A stretch of 59,971 bases of DNA from Pseudomonas sp. KK4 (lineage in GTDB: Bacteria > Pseudomonadota > Gammaproteobacteria > Pseudomonadales > Pseudomonadaceae), in assembly GCF_001984065.1 (NCBI RefSeq), contig NZ_LYVP01000029.1:1-59971 (forward strand), written 5' to 3'. The position numbers were made by a program, and so were the translations under genes. Shown piece after piece: positions 7,908 through 17,495 of the stretch. The notes below the pieces were generated by a model, which had not been told where the DNA came from, made no database searches, and worked only from the letters and a program-made list of their open reading frames with translations. How positions within the stretch are numbered: position 1 is the first letter of the stretch; each line of letters begins with the position of its first letter.

Positions 7908-8328
7908 ATGGCGGGTTGCCTAGATAAGAAAAATGTAGTGGAAATCTGCTTTTTTGTAGCGAGAAAACGGGTCACAAAGACTACTCCCATTCAGCTTTAT
8001 GGCGACTTGGCTGTAGGCACTGTCTGACACTCTGCAGGAAATTTCTGTTTTGCATGTAGGCCCTGGCTATGTAGTGCGTAGGACGCGTCCCGACTTGCTT
8101 TTGGGGGTGGCACGGCACCATGGGATGGTGCATCGTTGGCCTCCCGAAAACAGGCGGCATGCCAGTTCATGAAGATCGTTCTCTGAAGGTTTTGGCCCTT
8201 TTGTTTTTCGGAATAGTTCCATATCGCGGTCAGCCGCCAGTGTGTATCGTTTTCGGCGAGCGCCGCGAGTTTCAATGTCGCTGAAAGATGGAATAGCAAC
8301 CGCTATTGCGGATTTACATGGAGGAATT
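7908..8328. other. Intergenic leader region of the type VI locus
   Basis: This 421-base stretch has no convincing gene on either strand. It should contain the promoter of the T6SS operon, but no clear sigma-70 or sigma-54 boxes were found. Near its 3' end, AATAGC-AACC-GCTATT (8292-8307) can form a small hairpin. ACATGGAGGA at 8316-8325 joins the Shine-Dalgarno sequence of tssB to an RsmA/CsrA-like GGA motif. Confidence 0.4.
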
Positions 8329-8832
8329 ATGGCTTCTAACAGTTTCCAAAATGAAGTGCCCAAGGCTCGGGTCAATATCAAGCTCGATTTGCACACAGGT
8401 GGTGCGCAAAAGAAAGTTGAACTGCCCCTGAAGTTGATGGTGATGGGCGATTACAGTAACGGTAAAGAACAACGCTCGTTATCGGAAAGAAGCAAAGTCA
8501 GCATCAACAAAAACAACTTCGATAGCGTGCTGGCCGAATACTCCCCCGGGTTGAAGCTGGCGGTCGAAAACACCTTGGCCGACGACGCCGGCGATACCTC
8601 GATCGAGCTCAAATTCCAGAGCATGAAAGACTTCGAACCGGAGCAAGTGGCCCGGCAGATCCCACAGCTGCGGGCGCTGCTGGCCATGCGTAACCTGTTG
8701 CGCGACCTCAAATCCAACCTGCTCGATAACGCCACCTTCCGCCAGGAACTGGAGCGGATCCTCAAGGACGATGCCCTGAGTGACGAGCTGCGAAACGAAC
8801 TGGCAGCGCTGGCTCCGCAAGACGTTCGTTAA
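8329..8832 (+). CDS. tssB: T6SS contractile sheath small subunit TssB (VipA/ImpB)
   Basis: The 167-residue protein has the TssB signature: PKARVNIKLDLHTGG near the N terminus, LPLKLMVMGDYS, and the C-terminal DLKSNLLDNATFRQELERIL segment. TssB forms the contractile tail sheath with TssC in the cytoplasm. The ATG at 8329 follows GGAGG in an ideal position. It opens a + strand operon, with tssC 33 bases downstream. Family assignment is clear. Confidence 0.95.
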   Translation: MASNSFQNEVPKARVNIKLDLHTGGAQKKVELPLKLMVMGDYSNGKEQRSLSERSKVSINKNNFDSVLAEYSPGLKLAVENTLADDAGDTSIELKFQSMKDFEPEQVARQIPQLRALLAMRNLLRDLKSNLLDNATFRQELERILKDDALSDELRNELAALAPQDVR

Positions 8833-8865
8833 TTAAACAGGTTCTATTAAAAGGAAGTTCCCGAA

Positions 8866-10404
8866 ATGTCCGTAGAAAGTTCTAACGTGCAATCGCGCGG
8901 CGCTACAGTGTTGTCTGAAGAAAGTCAGGGTGTGTATAGCGTGCTGTTTGGAAAGATCAATCTGAGCCCGGTCGTAAGTTTGGGTGGCATTGAAGTTTTC
9001 CAGAATGCCGAGGCCCTGTCGGAAGCCACTGCCGATGAACGGGTTACCGCGGCTGTCAGTGTATTCCTCAAGTTGCTTAAACAATCTTCACAGAAAGTGG
9101 AGCGCCTGGATAAAGCCTTGCTGGATGAGCATATTGCGTCACTGGATATGCAGATCAGCCGTCAACTTGATGCGGTCATGCATCACGCAGATTTCCAGCG
9201 CGTCGAGTCCACCTGGCGCGGCGTCAAGTCGTTGATCGATCAAACGGATTTCCGCAAGAACGTGCGCATCGAACTGCTGGATATCAGCAAGGATCACCTC
9301 GTTCAGGACTTCGAAGACGCGCCGGAAATCGCCCAGAGTGGCCTGTACGTGCACACCTACACCCAGGAGTACGACACGCCGGGCGGCGAGCCGATTGCCG
9401 CGGCCATTTCCAACTTCGAGTTCGATCGCAGCCCGCAGGACATTGCCTTGCTGCGCAACATCTCCAAAGTCTCGGCGGCGGCGCACATGCCGTTCATTGG
9501 CTCTGTTGGGCCGGCCTTCTTTGGCAAACAGTCGATGGAAGAAGTGGCGGCGATCAAGGACATCGGCAACTACTTCGACCGCGCCGAATACATCAAGTGG
9601 AAGTCGTTCCGCGACAGCGACGATGCCCGCTACATCGGCCTGCTCTTGCCACGGGTGCTGGGACGTCTGCCCTATGGTCCGGACACCATTCCGGTGCGCA
9701 GCTTCAACTACATCGAAAACGTCAAGGGGCCGGATCACGACAAATACCTGTGGACCAACGCCTCGTTCGCCTTTGCCGCCAACATGGTCAAGAGCTTCAT
9801 CGCCAACGGCTGGTGCGTGCAGATTCGCGGGCCGCAGTCGGGTGGTGCGGTGACCGATCTGCCGATCCATCTGTACGACTTGGGCACCGGTAATCAGGTG
9901 AAAATTCCTTCGGAAGTGATGATCCCGGAGACCCGCGAATTCGAATTCGCCAACCTCGGTTTCATCCCGCTTTCGTACTACAAGAACCGCGACTACGCCT
10001 GCTTCTTCTCCGCCAACTCAGCGCAGAAACCGGCGCTGTACGACACCGCCGATGCGACCGCCAACAGCCGCATCAACTCGCGCCTGCCGTACATCTTCCT
10101 GCTGTCGCGCATCGCCCATTACCTGAAGCTGATCCAGCGCGAAAACATCGGTACTACCAAGGACCGACGTTTGCTCGAGCTTGAGCTGAACAAGTGGGTC
10201 GGTGGGCTGGTGACCGAGATGACCGACCCGGGCGACGACCTGCAGGCTTCGCACCCGCTGCGAGAGGCCAAGGTCATCGTGGAAGACATTGACGACAACC
10301 CTGGCTTCTTCCGCGTCAAGTTGTACGCCGTGCCGCATTTCCAGGTGGAAGGCATGGACGTCAATTTGTCCCTGGTTTCGCAGATGCCCAAGGCCAAGGC
10401 CTGA
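8866..10404 (+). CDS. tssC: T6SS contractile sheath large subunit TssC (VipB/ImpC)
   Basis: At 512 residues this is a typical full-length TssC. Recognisable blocks include DFQRVESTWRGVKSLID, SVGPAFFG, and the C-terminal KVIVEDIDDNPGFFRVKLYAVPHF segment that contacts the inner tube and baseplate in known structures. It co-assembles with TssB. GGAAG precedes the ATG. Gene order and spacing (33 bases after tssB, 39 before tssK) fit one transcript. Confidence 0.96.
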   Translation: MSVESSNVQSRGATVLSEESQGVYSVLFGKINLSPVVSLGGIEVFQNAEALSEATADERVTAAVSVFLKLLKQSSQKVERLDKALLDEHIASLDMQISRQLDAVMHHADFQRVESTWRGVKSLIDQTDFRKNVRIELLDISKDHLVQDFEDAPEIAQSGLYVHTYTQEYDTPGGEPIAAAISNFEFDRSPQDIALLRNISKVSAAAHMPFIGSVGPAFFGKQSMEEVAAIKDIGNYFDRAEYIKWKSFRDSDDARYIGLLLPRVLGRLPYGPDTIPVRSFNYIENVKGPDHDKYLWTNASFAFAANMVKSFIANGWCVQIRGPQSGGAVTDLPIHLYDLGTGNQVKIPSEVMIPETREFEFANLGFIPLSYYKNRDYACFFSANSAQKPALYDTADATANSRINSRLPYIFLLSRIAHYLKLIQRENIGTTKDRRLLELELNKWVGGLVTEMTDPGDDLQASHPLREAKVIVEDIDDNPGFFRVKLYAVPHFQVEGMDVNLSLVSQMPKAKA

Positions 10405-10443
10405 GTCTCTTTCAACGAAGTCAATTCGTAGGGAAACGATGTC

Positions 10444-11799
10444 ATGAAAATCGACCGCCCCTTGTGGGCCGCGGGGGCACTGTTGTCTCCGCAGCAATTT
10501 CAGCAGCAGGCCCGCTGGGAAGCCTGGACCAACCAGGGGCTGGCTCAGCTGTCGCTGGTGCATCCTTGGGGAATCCAGGCTGTGGCGTTTGATCAGCAGG
10601 CGCTGCAACTGGGCAAGCTCAAAGCCTCCCGATTGCGCCTGCGCATGCCCGACGGCACCTTGATCGACAGCGACCATGTGGATCGTCTGCCGCCGGGGCT
10701 GAAACTGGATCGTCTGTTGCCCGAGGACATTCAGAACGCGACCCTGCTCCTGGCCTTGCCGCTGGAGCAGGCCAATGGCAACAACTGCCTGTTCGAAGCG
10801 AACAAGGCCGATCGCCCGACGCGTTATCGACAGGATTGGCGCCAGGTACAGGATCTCTACGGTGACGACACGCAATCGATCGGCGTGCTGGAACATGTGC
10901 TGAGCCTGCGCTTTGCCCATGACGACAATGGCGACTACCTGACCTGCCCGATCGCCCGGCTGGTGCGAGACGGGCAGGGCGCCTGGAATCTTGATTCGCA
11001 CTACATCCCGCCGCTGCTCAGTTTCGCCGCGCACCCGGGGTTGCTGATGCAGCTGGACAATCTGTTGACCCAGTTGTCCGCCAAGCGCCAGCGCCTGATG
11101 GGCATGCGGCGCGAGAGCAACCAGCGCATGGCCGATTTCGCCGTGGCGGACGTGTCGTTGTTCTGGCTGCTCAATGCCTTGAACACCTACCAGCCGATCC
11201 TGGCCGATCTCAAGGCGCAGCCTGAGCGGCATCCCGAACAGGTCTATCCGCAACTGGCCAAACTGGCCGGCAGCCTGCTGACCTTCTCGCTGGAGCACGA
11301 TATCGAGCAGATTCCGGCCTACAGCCACGAGCACCTTGAACAGGTGTTCCCGCCACTGCTGGGCCTGATCTCCACCTTGCTCGAGGCCAGCCTGCCTTCG
11401 CGGGTCATTGCCCTTGAGCTCAAGGAAAACGGTGCCAACCGCTGGCAGGTCACCCTCAACGACGCGCGCCTTAAAGAGCCTGACGGCGCGGATTTTTACC
11501 TGTCGGTGCGTTGCCGCTTGCCGGCCGCGCAGTTGCAGGACCAGTTCCCGCGCCTGTGCAAGATCGGCGCGCCGGACGACGTCGATCAACTGGTCAACGC
11601 CGCGCTCGACGGGGTGCCCCTGAAGTCCCTCAGCCATGTACCGGCGGCCATTCCGCTGCGCCTGGAAAACCAGTACTTCGCCCTTGATCTGAGCCATGAG
11701 AAGGGCAAGGCGATGCTGGCCGCGGGTACCTGCGCCTTCTACGTTCCCGGCACTTTGGCCGAGGTCAAACTCGAACTGTTCGCGGTACTACGCACATGA
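10444..11799 (+). CDS. tssK: T6SS baseplate protein TssK
   Basis: The 451-residue protein begins with the TssK start MKIDRPLWAAGALLSPQQF and has the usual length. TssK trimers link the baseplate (TssF, TssG, TssE) to the TssJLM membrane complex. Its stop overlaps the tssL start by four bases (ATGA), a sign of translational coupling. Confidence 0.95.
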   Translation: MKIDRPLWAAGALLSPQQFQQQARWEAWTNQGLAQLSLVHPWGIQAVAFDQQALQLGKLKASRLRLRMPDGTLIDSDHVDRLPPGLKLDRLLPEDIQNATLLLALPLEQANGNNCLFEANKADRPTRYRQDWRQVQDLYGDDTQSIGVLEHVLSLRFAHDDNGDYLTCPIARLVRDGQGAWNLDSHYIPPLLSFAAHPGLLMQLDNLLTQLSAKRQRLMGMRRESNQRMADFAVADVSLFWLLNALNTYQPILADLKAQPERHPEQVYPQLAKLAGSLLTFSLEHDIEQIPAYSHEHLEQVFPPLLGLISTLLEASLPSRVIALELKENGANRWQVTLNDARLKEPDGADFYLSVRCRLPAAQLQDQFPRLCKIGAPDDVDQLVNAALDGVPLKSLSHVPAAIPLRLENQYFALDLSHEKGKAMLAAGTCAFYVPGTLAEVKLELFAVLRT

Positions 11800-12476
11800 A
11801 ACTGATCGCTTCGAAAAAACCAACGTCAGCGGCGGTCGATGTCGACGCGCTCCTGCAGGACAGCTACCTGCTGGTGGTCGAACTGCTGCATGGCACGCCG
11901 GTGCACAGCAGTGAGCAACTGATGGACCTTTGCATCAGCCAGGTCGAGTACGTGCGTCAGCAACTTGAGCAGGCAGGCTTGAGCCAGCGCAGCGTTGAGC
12001 ATATCAGCCACGCCCAGTGCGCATTGCTGGACGAGACCGTACTCGGTCGTGCCGAGGATAAGCAACACACCAAGTGGGCCGGTGAGCCACTGCAAGCCAG
12101 GTTCTTCAATCGGCATCAGGCCGGTGAGTTTCTGTACGAGGACATGCGCGAAGTGCTGCGCGAACCGGCGCCGGACCCGCACGTACTGACGGTTTTCCAC
12201 CGGGTGCTGATGCTCGGCTTCAAGGGCCGCTATCGCGATGACAAAGCCCCGGAGCGTGAGCAGTGGGTGACTGCCCTGGGCACGCAGGTCGCGCCCCTGC
12301 CTATCGATCAGCCGATTGCGACGCAAGTCGGCTTGCGTCGCAGGGTCACGCCAGGCTGGTTGCATACGCCGTTGGGCAGTGCGATTGCCGCCGGGCTGTT
12401 ACTGGCAGCCACTTGGTGGGCGCTCGATCACCTGCTTGCAGGTCTGATCGCTACGCTCGTGCCGGATCAGGTGTGA
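11796..12476 (+). CDS. tssL: T6SS inner-membrane protein TssL (DotU family)
   Basis: The product has 226 residues: a cytoplasmic helical domain with the DotU-type block HAQCALLDETVLG, and one C-terminal membrane span (about 190-215, AAGLLLAATWWALDHLLAGL). There is no OmpA/PG-binding extension here. That function seems to be supplied by the next gene and by the last gene of the locus. TssL joins TssM and TssJ in the trans-envelope complex. Confidence 0.93.
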   Translation: MKLIASKKPTSAAVDVDALLQDSYLLVVELLHGTPVHSSEQLMDLCISQVEYVRQQLEQAGLSQRSVEHISHAQCALLDETVLGRAEDKQHTKWAGEPLQARFFNRHQAGEFLYEDMREVLREPAPDPHVLTVFHRVLMLGFKGRYRDDKAPEREQWVTALGTQVAPLPIDQPIATQVGLRRRVTPGWLHTPLGSAIAAGLLLAATWWALDHLLAGLIATLVPDQV

Positions 12477-12483
12477 GGGGCCG

Positions 12484-14253
12484 ATGACCTTCAAACTCAA
12501 ACGCTACCTCTGGCTCTGGGCTGCGGCGCTCGTCGTGGCGCTGCTGGTGATCGTGCCGCTGACGATGTGGGTGCGCGTAACGGCGATTCTTGCCGTGGGT
12601 GTCTGCGTGGTGGTGGTCTGGAGACGCATCGGGCGGCAGGCGGCACGCCAGCATGAATCGCTGGCCGATCATCCGTCCTTGCCCCAGGCGTCCTATCGGC
12701 AGCCGGTGATACTGGTGTGTGGTGATGGCCTGGTCGGTTTGTTCGGTGCGGTTCCCACCGAGCAACTGGCCCTGCGCCATACCCGGCAGGGTTGTTACGT
12801 CCGCGTGCCCAGTCTGGAGCAATTGCCGGACATCACCGCCAGCCTGATCGACCTGCGCCCAGACTGGGGACGGCAACTGAGCGTAATGTTCATCGTCAAT
12901 CCGCAGGAGCATGCCGACAGCGAAGTGCTGGCGGGTCGGGTGCGGAGCCTGCGTCATCAACTCATGAGCGCGCGCAAACGCGGACCTGCCTTGCCGCTGC
13001 TGCTGGTGAGCTACCTGCATGCGCCACGAGGCGAGGGGCCGTGGTTCAGTTGGGAATCCGGACAAAGCAGCCCCAATGTGCGCGAAGCCAGCATGTGCGC
13101 CAGCCTGGAGGATTGGCAGGTACAGGCCAGCGACAGCGCCATCCGTGCATCGCGATTGCAGGCCAGCCTCAAGCTCAACGGCGCGGCGGCGTGGCTGGCC
13201 GAGGCGGTGTTGCCCCATCTCGCCGCCCGTCAGATCCACGCGTCCAGCGTCCCGGCGGTGGCCTGCGCCATCACGCTGGTTGCGTCCATGCCGCAATGTG
13301 TGGACGGCAACCTGTGGCAACAATGGTTGCGCAACAGGATCGCACTGGTGGACACGCGGCCCATTGAGGAGGACGTATCTCATGTCTTGCCGTTCCCCGA
13401 TCCCTTGCTGACGCTGCTGCCCAGTGACACCCGCTACTCACCCAACCGTCGCGCGGCCGTGATTGCCCTGTGGCTGTTCACGGCGGCCTGTCTGGTGGCG
13501 CTGGTGAGCTCCGCCTGGCAGAACACCTTGCTGGCACGTCAAGTCAGCGATGACCTGCGTCGATATGCCTCCATCACCCCGGTATTACAGCGCTCCCATC
13601 CGGACTTCGTTCGGCGCGAAGACGCCATCGGTGTACTGCGCCAGGACGCCGAGCGCCTGGACCACCACTACCGACAGGGCGCGCCACTGTCCCTGGGGTT
13701 TGGTCTGTATCACGGCGAACCCCTGCGTATCCATCTGCTGGCGGTGATCGCCGGTCACCGCCTGCCATCGACGGCCGCAGCCACTGCCACCACGGTCCGC
13801 CTGGATAGCCTCTCTTTGTTCAGCAGCGGTAGCGCGCAGCTCAAGCCTGACTCGGCCAAGGTCCTGATCAATGCGTTGGTGGGTATCAAGGCGCAACCGG
13901 GCTGGCTGATCGTCATTGCTGGGCATACCGATGCCACCGGCAGTGCCGAGCACAACCTTCGACTGTCCCGGGACCGCGCTGCAGCGGTACATCAATGGAT
14001 GCGGCGGATGGGCGACATCCCCGACAGCTGCTTCGCCGTGCAGGGCTTCGGCGCCAGCCAACCCATCGCCAGCAATGACACCGAGGCGGGGCGTCAGGCC
14101 AACCGTCGTGTCGATATTCGCCTGATTCCCGAAGCGGGGGCCTGTGCGCCTGCCACTGCGGGGGCAGGCAATTACCTGTCGCATAACGCGGCATTCACGT
14201 TCCAAAAAGGAGTTTCACATGGCAATTCCCGTTTACCTGTGGCTGCAAGATGA
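12484..14253 (+). CDS. T6SS-associated inner-membrane protein with C-terminal OmpA domain
   Basis: The 589-residue protein has two N-terminal membrane helices (about 8-47), a cytoplasmic region, a third helix (about 324-346) and a periplasmic OmpA/MotB-like domain (about 437-552). The OmpA domain carries the peptidoglycan-binding pattern GHTDATGSAEHNLRLSRDRA and ends with RRVDIRL. The first half recalls the N terminus of TssM. The likely job is to anchor the secretion complex to the cell wall, replacing the PG-binding domain absent from TssL. The frame runs 35 bases into hcp, so its last 12 codons overlap the hcp start. Confidence 0.85.
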   Translation: MTFKLKRYLWLWAAALVVALLVIVPLTMWVRVTAILAVGVCVVVVWRRIGRQAARQHESLADHPSLPQASYRQPVILVCGDGLVGLFGAVPTEQLALRHTRQGCYVRVPSLEQLPDITASLIDLRPDWGRQLSVMFIVNPQEHADSEVLAGRVRSLRHQLMSARKRGPALPLLLVSYLHAPRGEGPWFSWESGQSSPNVREASMCASLEDWQVQASDSAIRASRLQASLKLNGAAAWLAEAVLPHLAARQIHASSVPAVACAITLVASMPQCVDGNLWQQWLRNRIALVDTRPIEEDVSHVLPFPDPLLTLLPSDTRYSPNRRAAVIALWLFTAACLVALVSSAWQNTLLARQVSDDLRRYASITPVLQRSHPDFVRREDAIGVLRQDAERLDHHYRQGAPLSLGFGLYHGEPLRIHLLAVIAGHRLPSTAAATATTVRLDSLSLFSSGSAQLKPDSAKVLINALVGIKAQPGWLIVIAGHTDATGSAEHNLRLSRDRAAAVHQWMRRMGDIPDSCFAVQGFGASQPIASNDTEAGRQANRRVDIRLIPEAGACAPATAGAGNYLSHNAAFTFQKGVSHGNSRLPVAAR

Positions 14254-14710
14254 CGGCGGCGCTCAGATCAAAGGATCGGTCGACGTGCAAGATCGCGAAG
14301 GCACCATTGAGGTGGTCGCTCAAGACCACAGCGTCTACATCTCCAGCGATAACAACAACGGCAAGTTGACCGGCACACGGGTGCATAAGCCGTTCGTGCT
14401 CACCAAGGAAATCGATTCCTCCAGTCCCTATCTCTATAAAGCAGTGACCACCGGCCAGACCCTCAAAAGCGCCGAATTCAAGTGGTATCGAATCGACGAT
14501 GCGGGTGATGAAGCCCTGTACTTCACCACCAAGCTGGAGAAGGTAAAAGTGGTGAGCGTCTCGCCGAAAATGCACGACATCAAAGACGCTTCCAAGGAGA
14601 GGTACGGCCACCTGGAGCAGGTCGAGTTGCGTTACGAGAAGATCACCTGGATCTACGAGGACGGCAACATCATCCATTCCGATGCCTGGGCCGAGCGAAA
14701 GACCGCCTGA
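14219..14710 (+). CDS. hcp: T6SS inner tube protein Hcp (TssD)
   Basis: The 163-residue protein begins MAIPVYLWLQDDGGAQIKGS and belongs to the Hcp1 family, whose hexameric rings form the needle tube and can carry effectors. AAGGAG lies ideally before the ATG, inside the end of the upstream OmpA gene. A very strong hairpin follows the stop, so hcp may have its own abundant or stable mRNA end, as expected for a part needed in high copy. Confidence 0.95.
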   Translation: MAIPVYLWLQDDGGAQIKGSVDVQDREGTIEVVAQDHSVYISSDNNNGKLTGTRVHKPFVLTKEIDSSSPYLYKAVTTGQTLKSAEFKWYRIDDAGDEALYFTTKLEKVKVVSVSPKMHDIKDASKERYGHLEQVELRYEKITWIYEDGNIIHSDAWAERKTA

Positions 14711-14718
14711 TGCGGTGT

Positions 14719-14748
14719 AACCAGCAGGCAGGCTTCTGCCTGCTGGTT
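14719..14748 (+). terminator. Strong hairpin after hcp
   Basis: A perfect 13-pair stem (14719-14731 with 14736-14748, GCTT loop) follows the hcp stop by eight bases. No T-run follows. It could partly terminate transcription or protect the 3' end of an hcp message. Confidence 0.6.
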
Positions 14749-14859
14749 CCGGTGTATCGGGTTGAGCGTCCGTTCGCGGGCGCTCACCCCGGCACATCCC
14801 CACGCTTTCCAATCGCACAACCGATCACACGCTGACTGTTCAGCACAAGGACGTAACTC

Positions 14860-17493
14860 ATGGCACACAGCTCCACACGTTTGCTTCGCCGTCTCAATCC
14901 TTATTGCGCCCAGGCCCTGAGTGCGGCGGCTTCGCTGTGCCAGAGCCGCGCCCATGCGCAGATCAGCATCGAGCACTGGCTGCTCAAATTGCTTGAGCAG
15001 GGCGAGGGTGACCTGACTCTGATCGCCCGCCGCTATGAGTGGGACATGGATGCGCTGTGGCGTGGTCTGCTCGATCACCTCGACACGCTGCCACGCACCG
15101 TGCAGATCAAGCCGCAGCTGTGTGGCAAGTTGCAGACGCTGATCAAGAATGCCTGGCTGCGTGCATCCCTGGATGGCGATGAAAACCTGCGTTCGGCGCA
15201 CGTGCTCGGCGCGTTGCTGGAGGATCCCGATCTGCTGGCGTGCGATGCAGTCTGGCCGCTGCTCAGTCTCAGTCAGGCTCAGTTGCAGCAGTTGTTTGCA
15301 TTGCTCGATCAACACTCTGAAGAGCGACCGCAGGTGCAGCAACAAGCCGATTCGTCACTGGCTGCCGAGCCACTGTCAGCTCCGGCATCCGGCGATACCG
15401 TGCTGGACAGGTTCACCCAGGACATCACCGCCAAGGCGAGGGCAGGGGGGATCGATCCCGTGTTCGGCCGCGACGATGAGATTCGTCAGGTCATCGACAT
15501 CCTCAGTCGCCGGCGCAAGAACAACCCGATCCTGGTGGGCGAGCCCGGGGTGGGCAAGACAGCACTGGTCGAAGGCCTGGCCCTGCGCATTGCCGAAGGC
15601 AACGTACCGGACAGTCTCAAACCGGTCAGCCTGCGCACCCTCGACCTGGGGCTGTTGCAGGCGGGAGCCGGGGTCAAGGGTGAGTTCGAGCAGCGCCTGA
15701 AGAACGTCATCGATGCCGTGCAGCAATCGGCGAGCCCTGTGCTGCTGTTCATCGACGAAGCCCACACCCTGATCGGCGCCGGCAACCAGGCGGGCGGGGC
15801 GGACGCGGCGAACCTGCTCAAACCGGCGCTGGCCCGCGGCGAATTGCGCACCATCGCCGCCACTACCTGGAGCGAATACAAGCAGTACTTCGAGCGCGAT
15901 GCGGCACTGGAGCGGCGTTTCCAGATGGTCAAGGTCGACGAGCCAGACGACCTGCATGCCTGCCTCATGCTGCGCGGGCTCAAGGCCCGCTACGCCAGCC
16001 ATCATGGCGTGCATATCCAGGATGCGGCGGTGAAGGCGGCGGTCTACCTGTCGCGACGTTACCTGACCGGTCGCCAACTGCCGGACAAAGCCGTCGACCT
16101 GCTCGACACCGCCAGCGCCCGGGTGCGCATGAGTCTGGACTGTGAGCCTCAGGTACTGGTTCGACTCAAGGCTCGGCAAGCGGCCGTGGAACTGGAGCGC
16201 CAGGCGCTGGAGCAGGATGCGCAGATCTGCGCCAATGATGTCGATGAACCGCTACGGATGCTCGCCGAGCAACACAACGCACTGCATCAGCCGCACATGA
16301 CGCTGGAGCAGCAATATCGCCAGGAACTCGACCTGACCCGGCAACTGCTGGCCGCGCGGCAGGCTGAACCCCTGTCAGTGCAGGACTGCGCGAAGCTGCA
16401 ACAACGCCTGACTCAAGTCCAGGGCAACCAACCGCTGCTGTCCCTCGACGTCGACGCCCGCAGCGTCGCCGAAGTGATCGCCGACTGGACCGGCGTACCA
16501 CTGGGCAGTCTGCTCAAGGATGAACAAGCCGGTTTACTCGCGCTGGAGCAGCAATTGGCGGAGCGCGTCATCGGCCAGGATCATGCTCTGGGCGCAATGG
16601 CCCAGCGCCTGCGCGCCGCCAAAACCGGGCTCGCCGATGACCAGGCACCCCTGGGCGTATTCCTGCTGGTGGGCACCAGTGGCGTCGGCAAGACCGAAAC
16701 CGCCATGGCCCTGGCCGACTGCCTGTTCGGCGGGGAAAAGTCATTGATTACCCTCAACCTGTCGGAGTACCAGGAAGCCCACACCGTCAGCCAACTCAAG
16801 GGTTCGCCACCGGGTTACGTCGGTTACGGCCAGGGCGGCGTGCTCACCGAAGCGGTGCGCCAACGCCCCTACAGCGTGGTACTGCTCGACGAAGTGGAAA
16901 AAGCCCACCGCGACGTGCTCAACCTGTTCTACCAAGTGTTCGACCGCGGCTTCATGCGCGATGGCGAGGGTTGCGAAATCGACTTTCGCAACACCGTCAT
17001 CCTCATGACCTCGAACCTGGGCAGCGAAGAACTCCAGGCCGGCCTGCAAGAACTGCCTGAAGCAACCGATCACACCCTCCACGAGTGGCTGCGCCCGATC
17101 CTGCGCGAGCACTTTCAACCCGCGTTGCTGGCACGTTTCCAGACCCTGATCTACCGCCCGCTGGACGCCTGCGCACTCAAGCACATCGTCGCGCAAAAAC
17201 TCGCCAAGGTCGCCCAGCGCCTGCAACGTCATTACAACCTGACCTGCCAGATCGAAGACTCACTCAACGACGCCCTGGTCGCCGCCTGCCTGCTCCCGGA
17301 CACCGGCGCCCGCAACATCGACAGCCTGCTCAACCAGCAAATATTGCCGGTGCTCAGCCAGCAGCTGCTGCAACGTCAGGCCGCTGCCAGGAAAACCCTC
17401 GGCGTGACGTTGGGGTACAGCGATGAACACGGTGTTTGCCTGTCATTCACTGACGCTGGGCAGGCGGCGTCGGCCATGGTCGGGGAGGTTTGA
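14860..17493 (+). CDS. tssH: T6SS sheath-recycling ATPase TssH/ClpV
   Basis: The 877-residue AAA+ protein has an N-terminal Clp-N-like domain with two helical repeats and a first ATPase module with Walker A GEPGVGKT (about 227-234). A long coiled middle domain rich in Gln and Glu follows (about 420-540), then a second module with GTSGVGKT (about 604). ClpV disassembles contracted TssBC sheath. It starts 149 bases after hcp. Its stop overlaps the Shine-Dalgarno zone of vgrG. Confidence 0.96.
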   Translation: MAHSSTRLLRRLNPYCAQALSAAASLCQSRAHAQISIEHWLLKLLEQGEGDLTLIARRYEWDMDALWRGLLDHLDTLPRTVQIKPQLCGKLQTLIKNAWLRASLDGDENLRSAHVLGALLEDPDLLACDAVWPLLSLSQAQLQQLFALLDQHSEERPQVQQQADSSLAAEPLSAPASGDTVLDRFTQDITAKARAGGIDPVFGRDDEIRQVIDILSRRRKNNPILVGEPGVGKTALVEGLALRIAEGNVPDSLKPVSLRTLDLGLLQAGAGVKGEFEQRLKNVIDAVQQSASPVLLFIDEAHTLIGAGNQAGGADAANLLKPALARGELRTIAATTWSEYKQYFERDAALERRFQMVKVDEPDDLHACLMLRGLKARYASHHGVHIQDAAVKAAVYLSRRYLTGRQLPDKAVDLLDTASARVRMSLDCEPQVLVRLKARQAAVELERQALEQDAQICANDVDEPLRMLAEQHNALHQPHMTLEQQYRQELDLTRQLLAARQAEPLSVQDCAKLQQRLTQVQGNQPLLSLDVDARSVAEVIADWTGVPLGSLLKDEQAGLLALEQQLAERVIGQDHALGAMAQRLRAAKTGLADDQAPLGVFLLVGTSGVGKTETAMALADCLFGGEKSLITLNLSEYQEAHTVSQLKGSPPGYVGYGQGGVLTEAVRQRPYSVVLLDEVEKAHRDVLNLFYQVFDRGFMRDGEGCEIDFRNTVILMTSNLGSEELQAGLQELPEATDHTLHEWLRPILREHFQPALLARFQTLIYRPLDACALKHIVAQKLAKVAQRLQRHYNLTCQIEDSLNDALVAACLLPDTGARNIDSLLNQQILPVLSQQLLQRQAAARKTLGVTLGYSDEHGVCLSFTDAGQAASAMVGEV

Positions 17494-17495
17494 AC

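Noticed and set aside
8107..8130. TGGCACGGCACC considered as a sigma-54 promoter for the T6SS
   Set aside because: The -24 half is good but no TTGC/GC element is found at the required spacing.
10018..11697. Long open frame on the minus strand (559 codons)
   Set aside because: It lies fully opposite tssC and tssK, has no matching family, and is explained by GC-rich codon bias.
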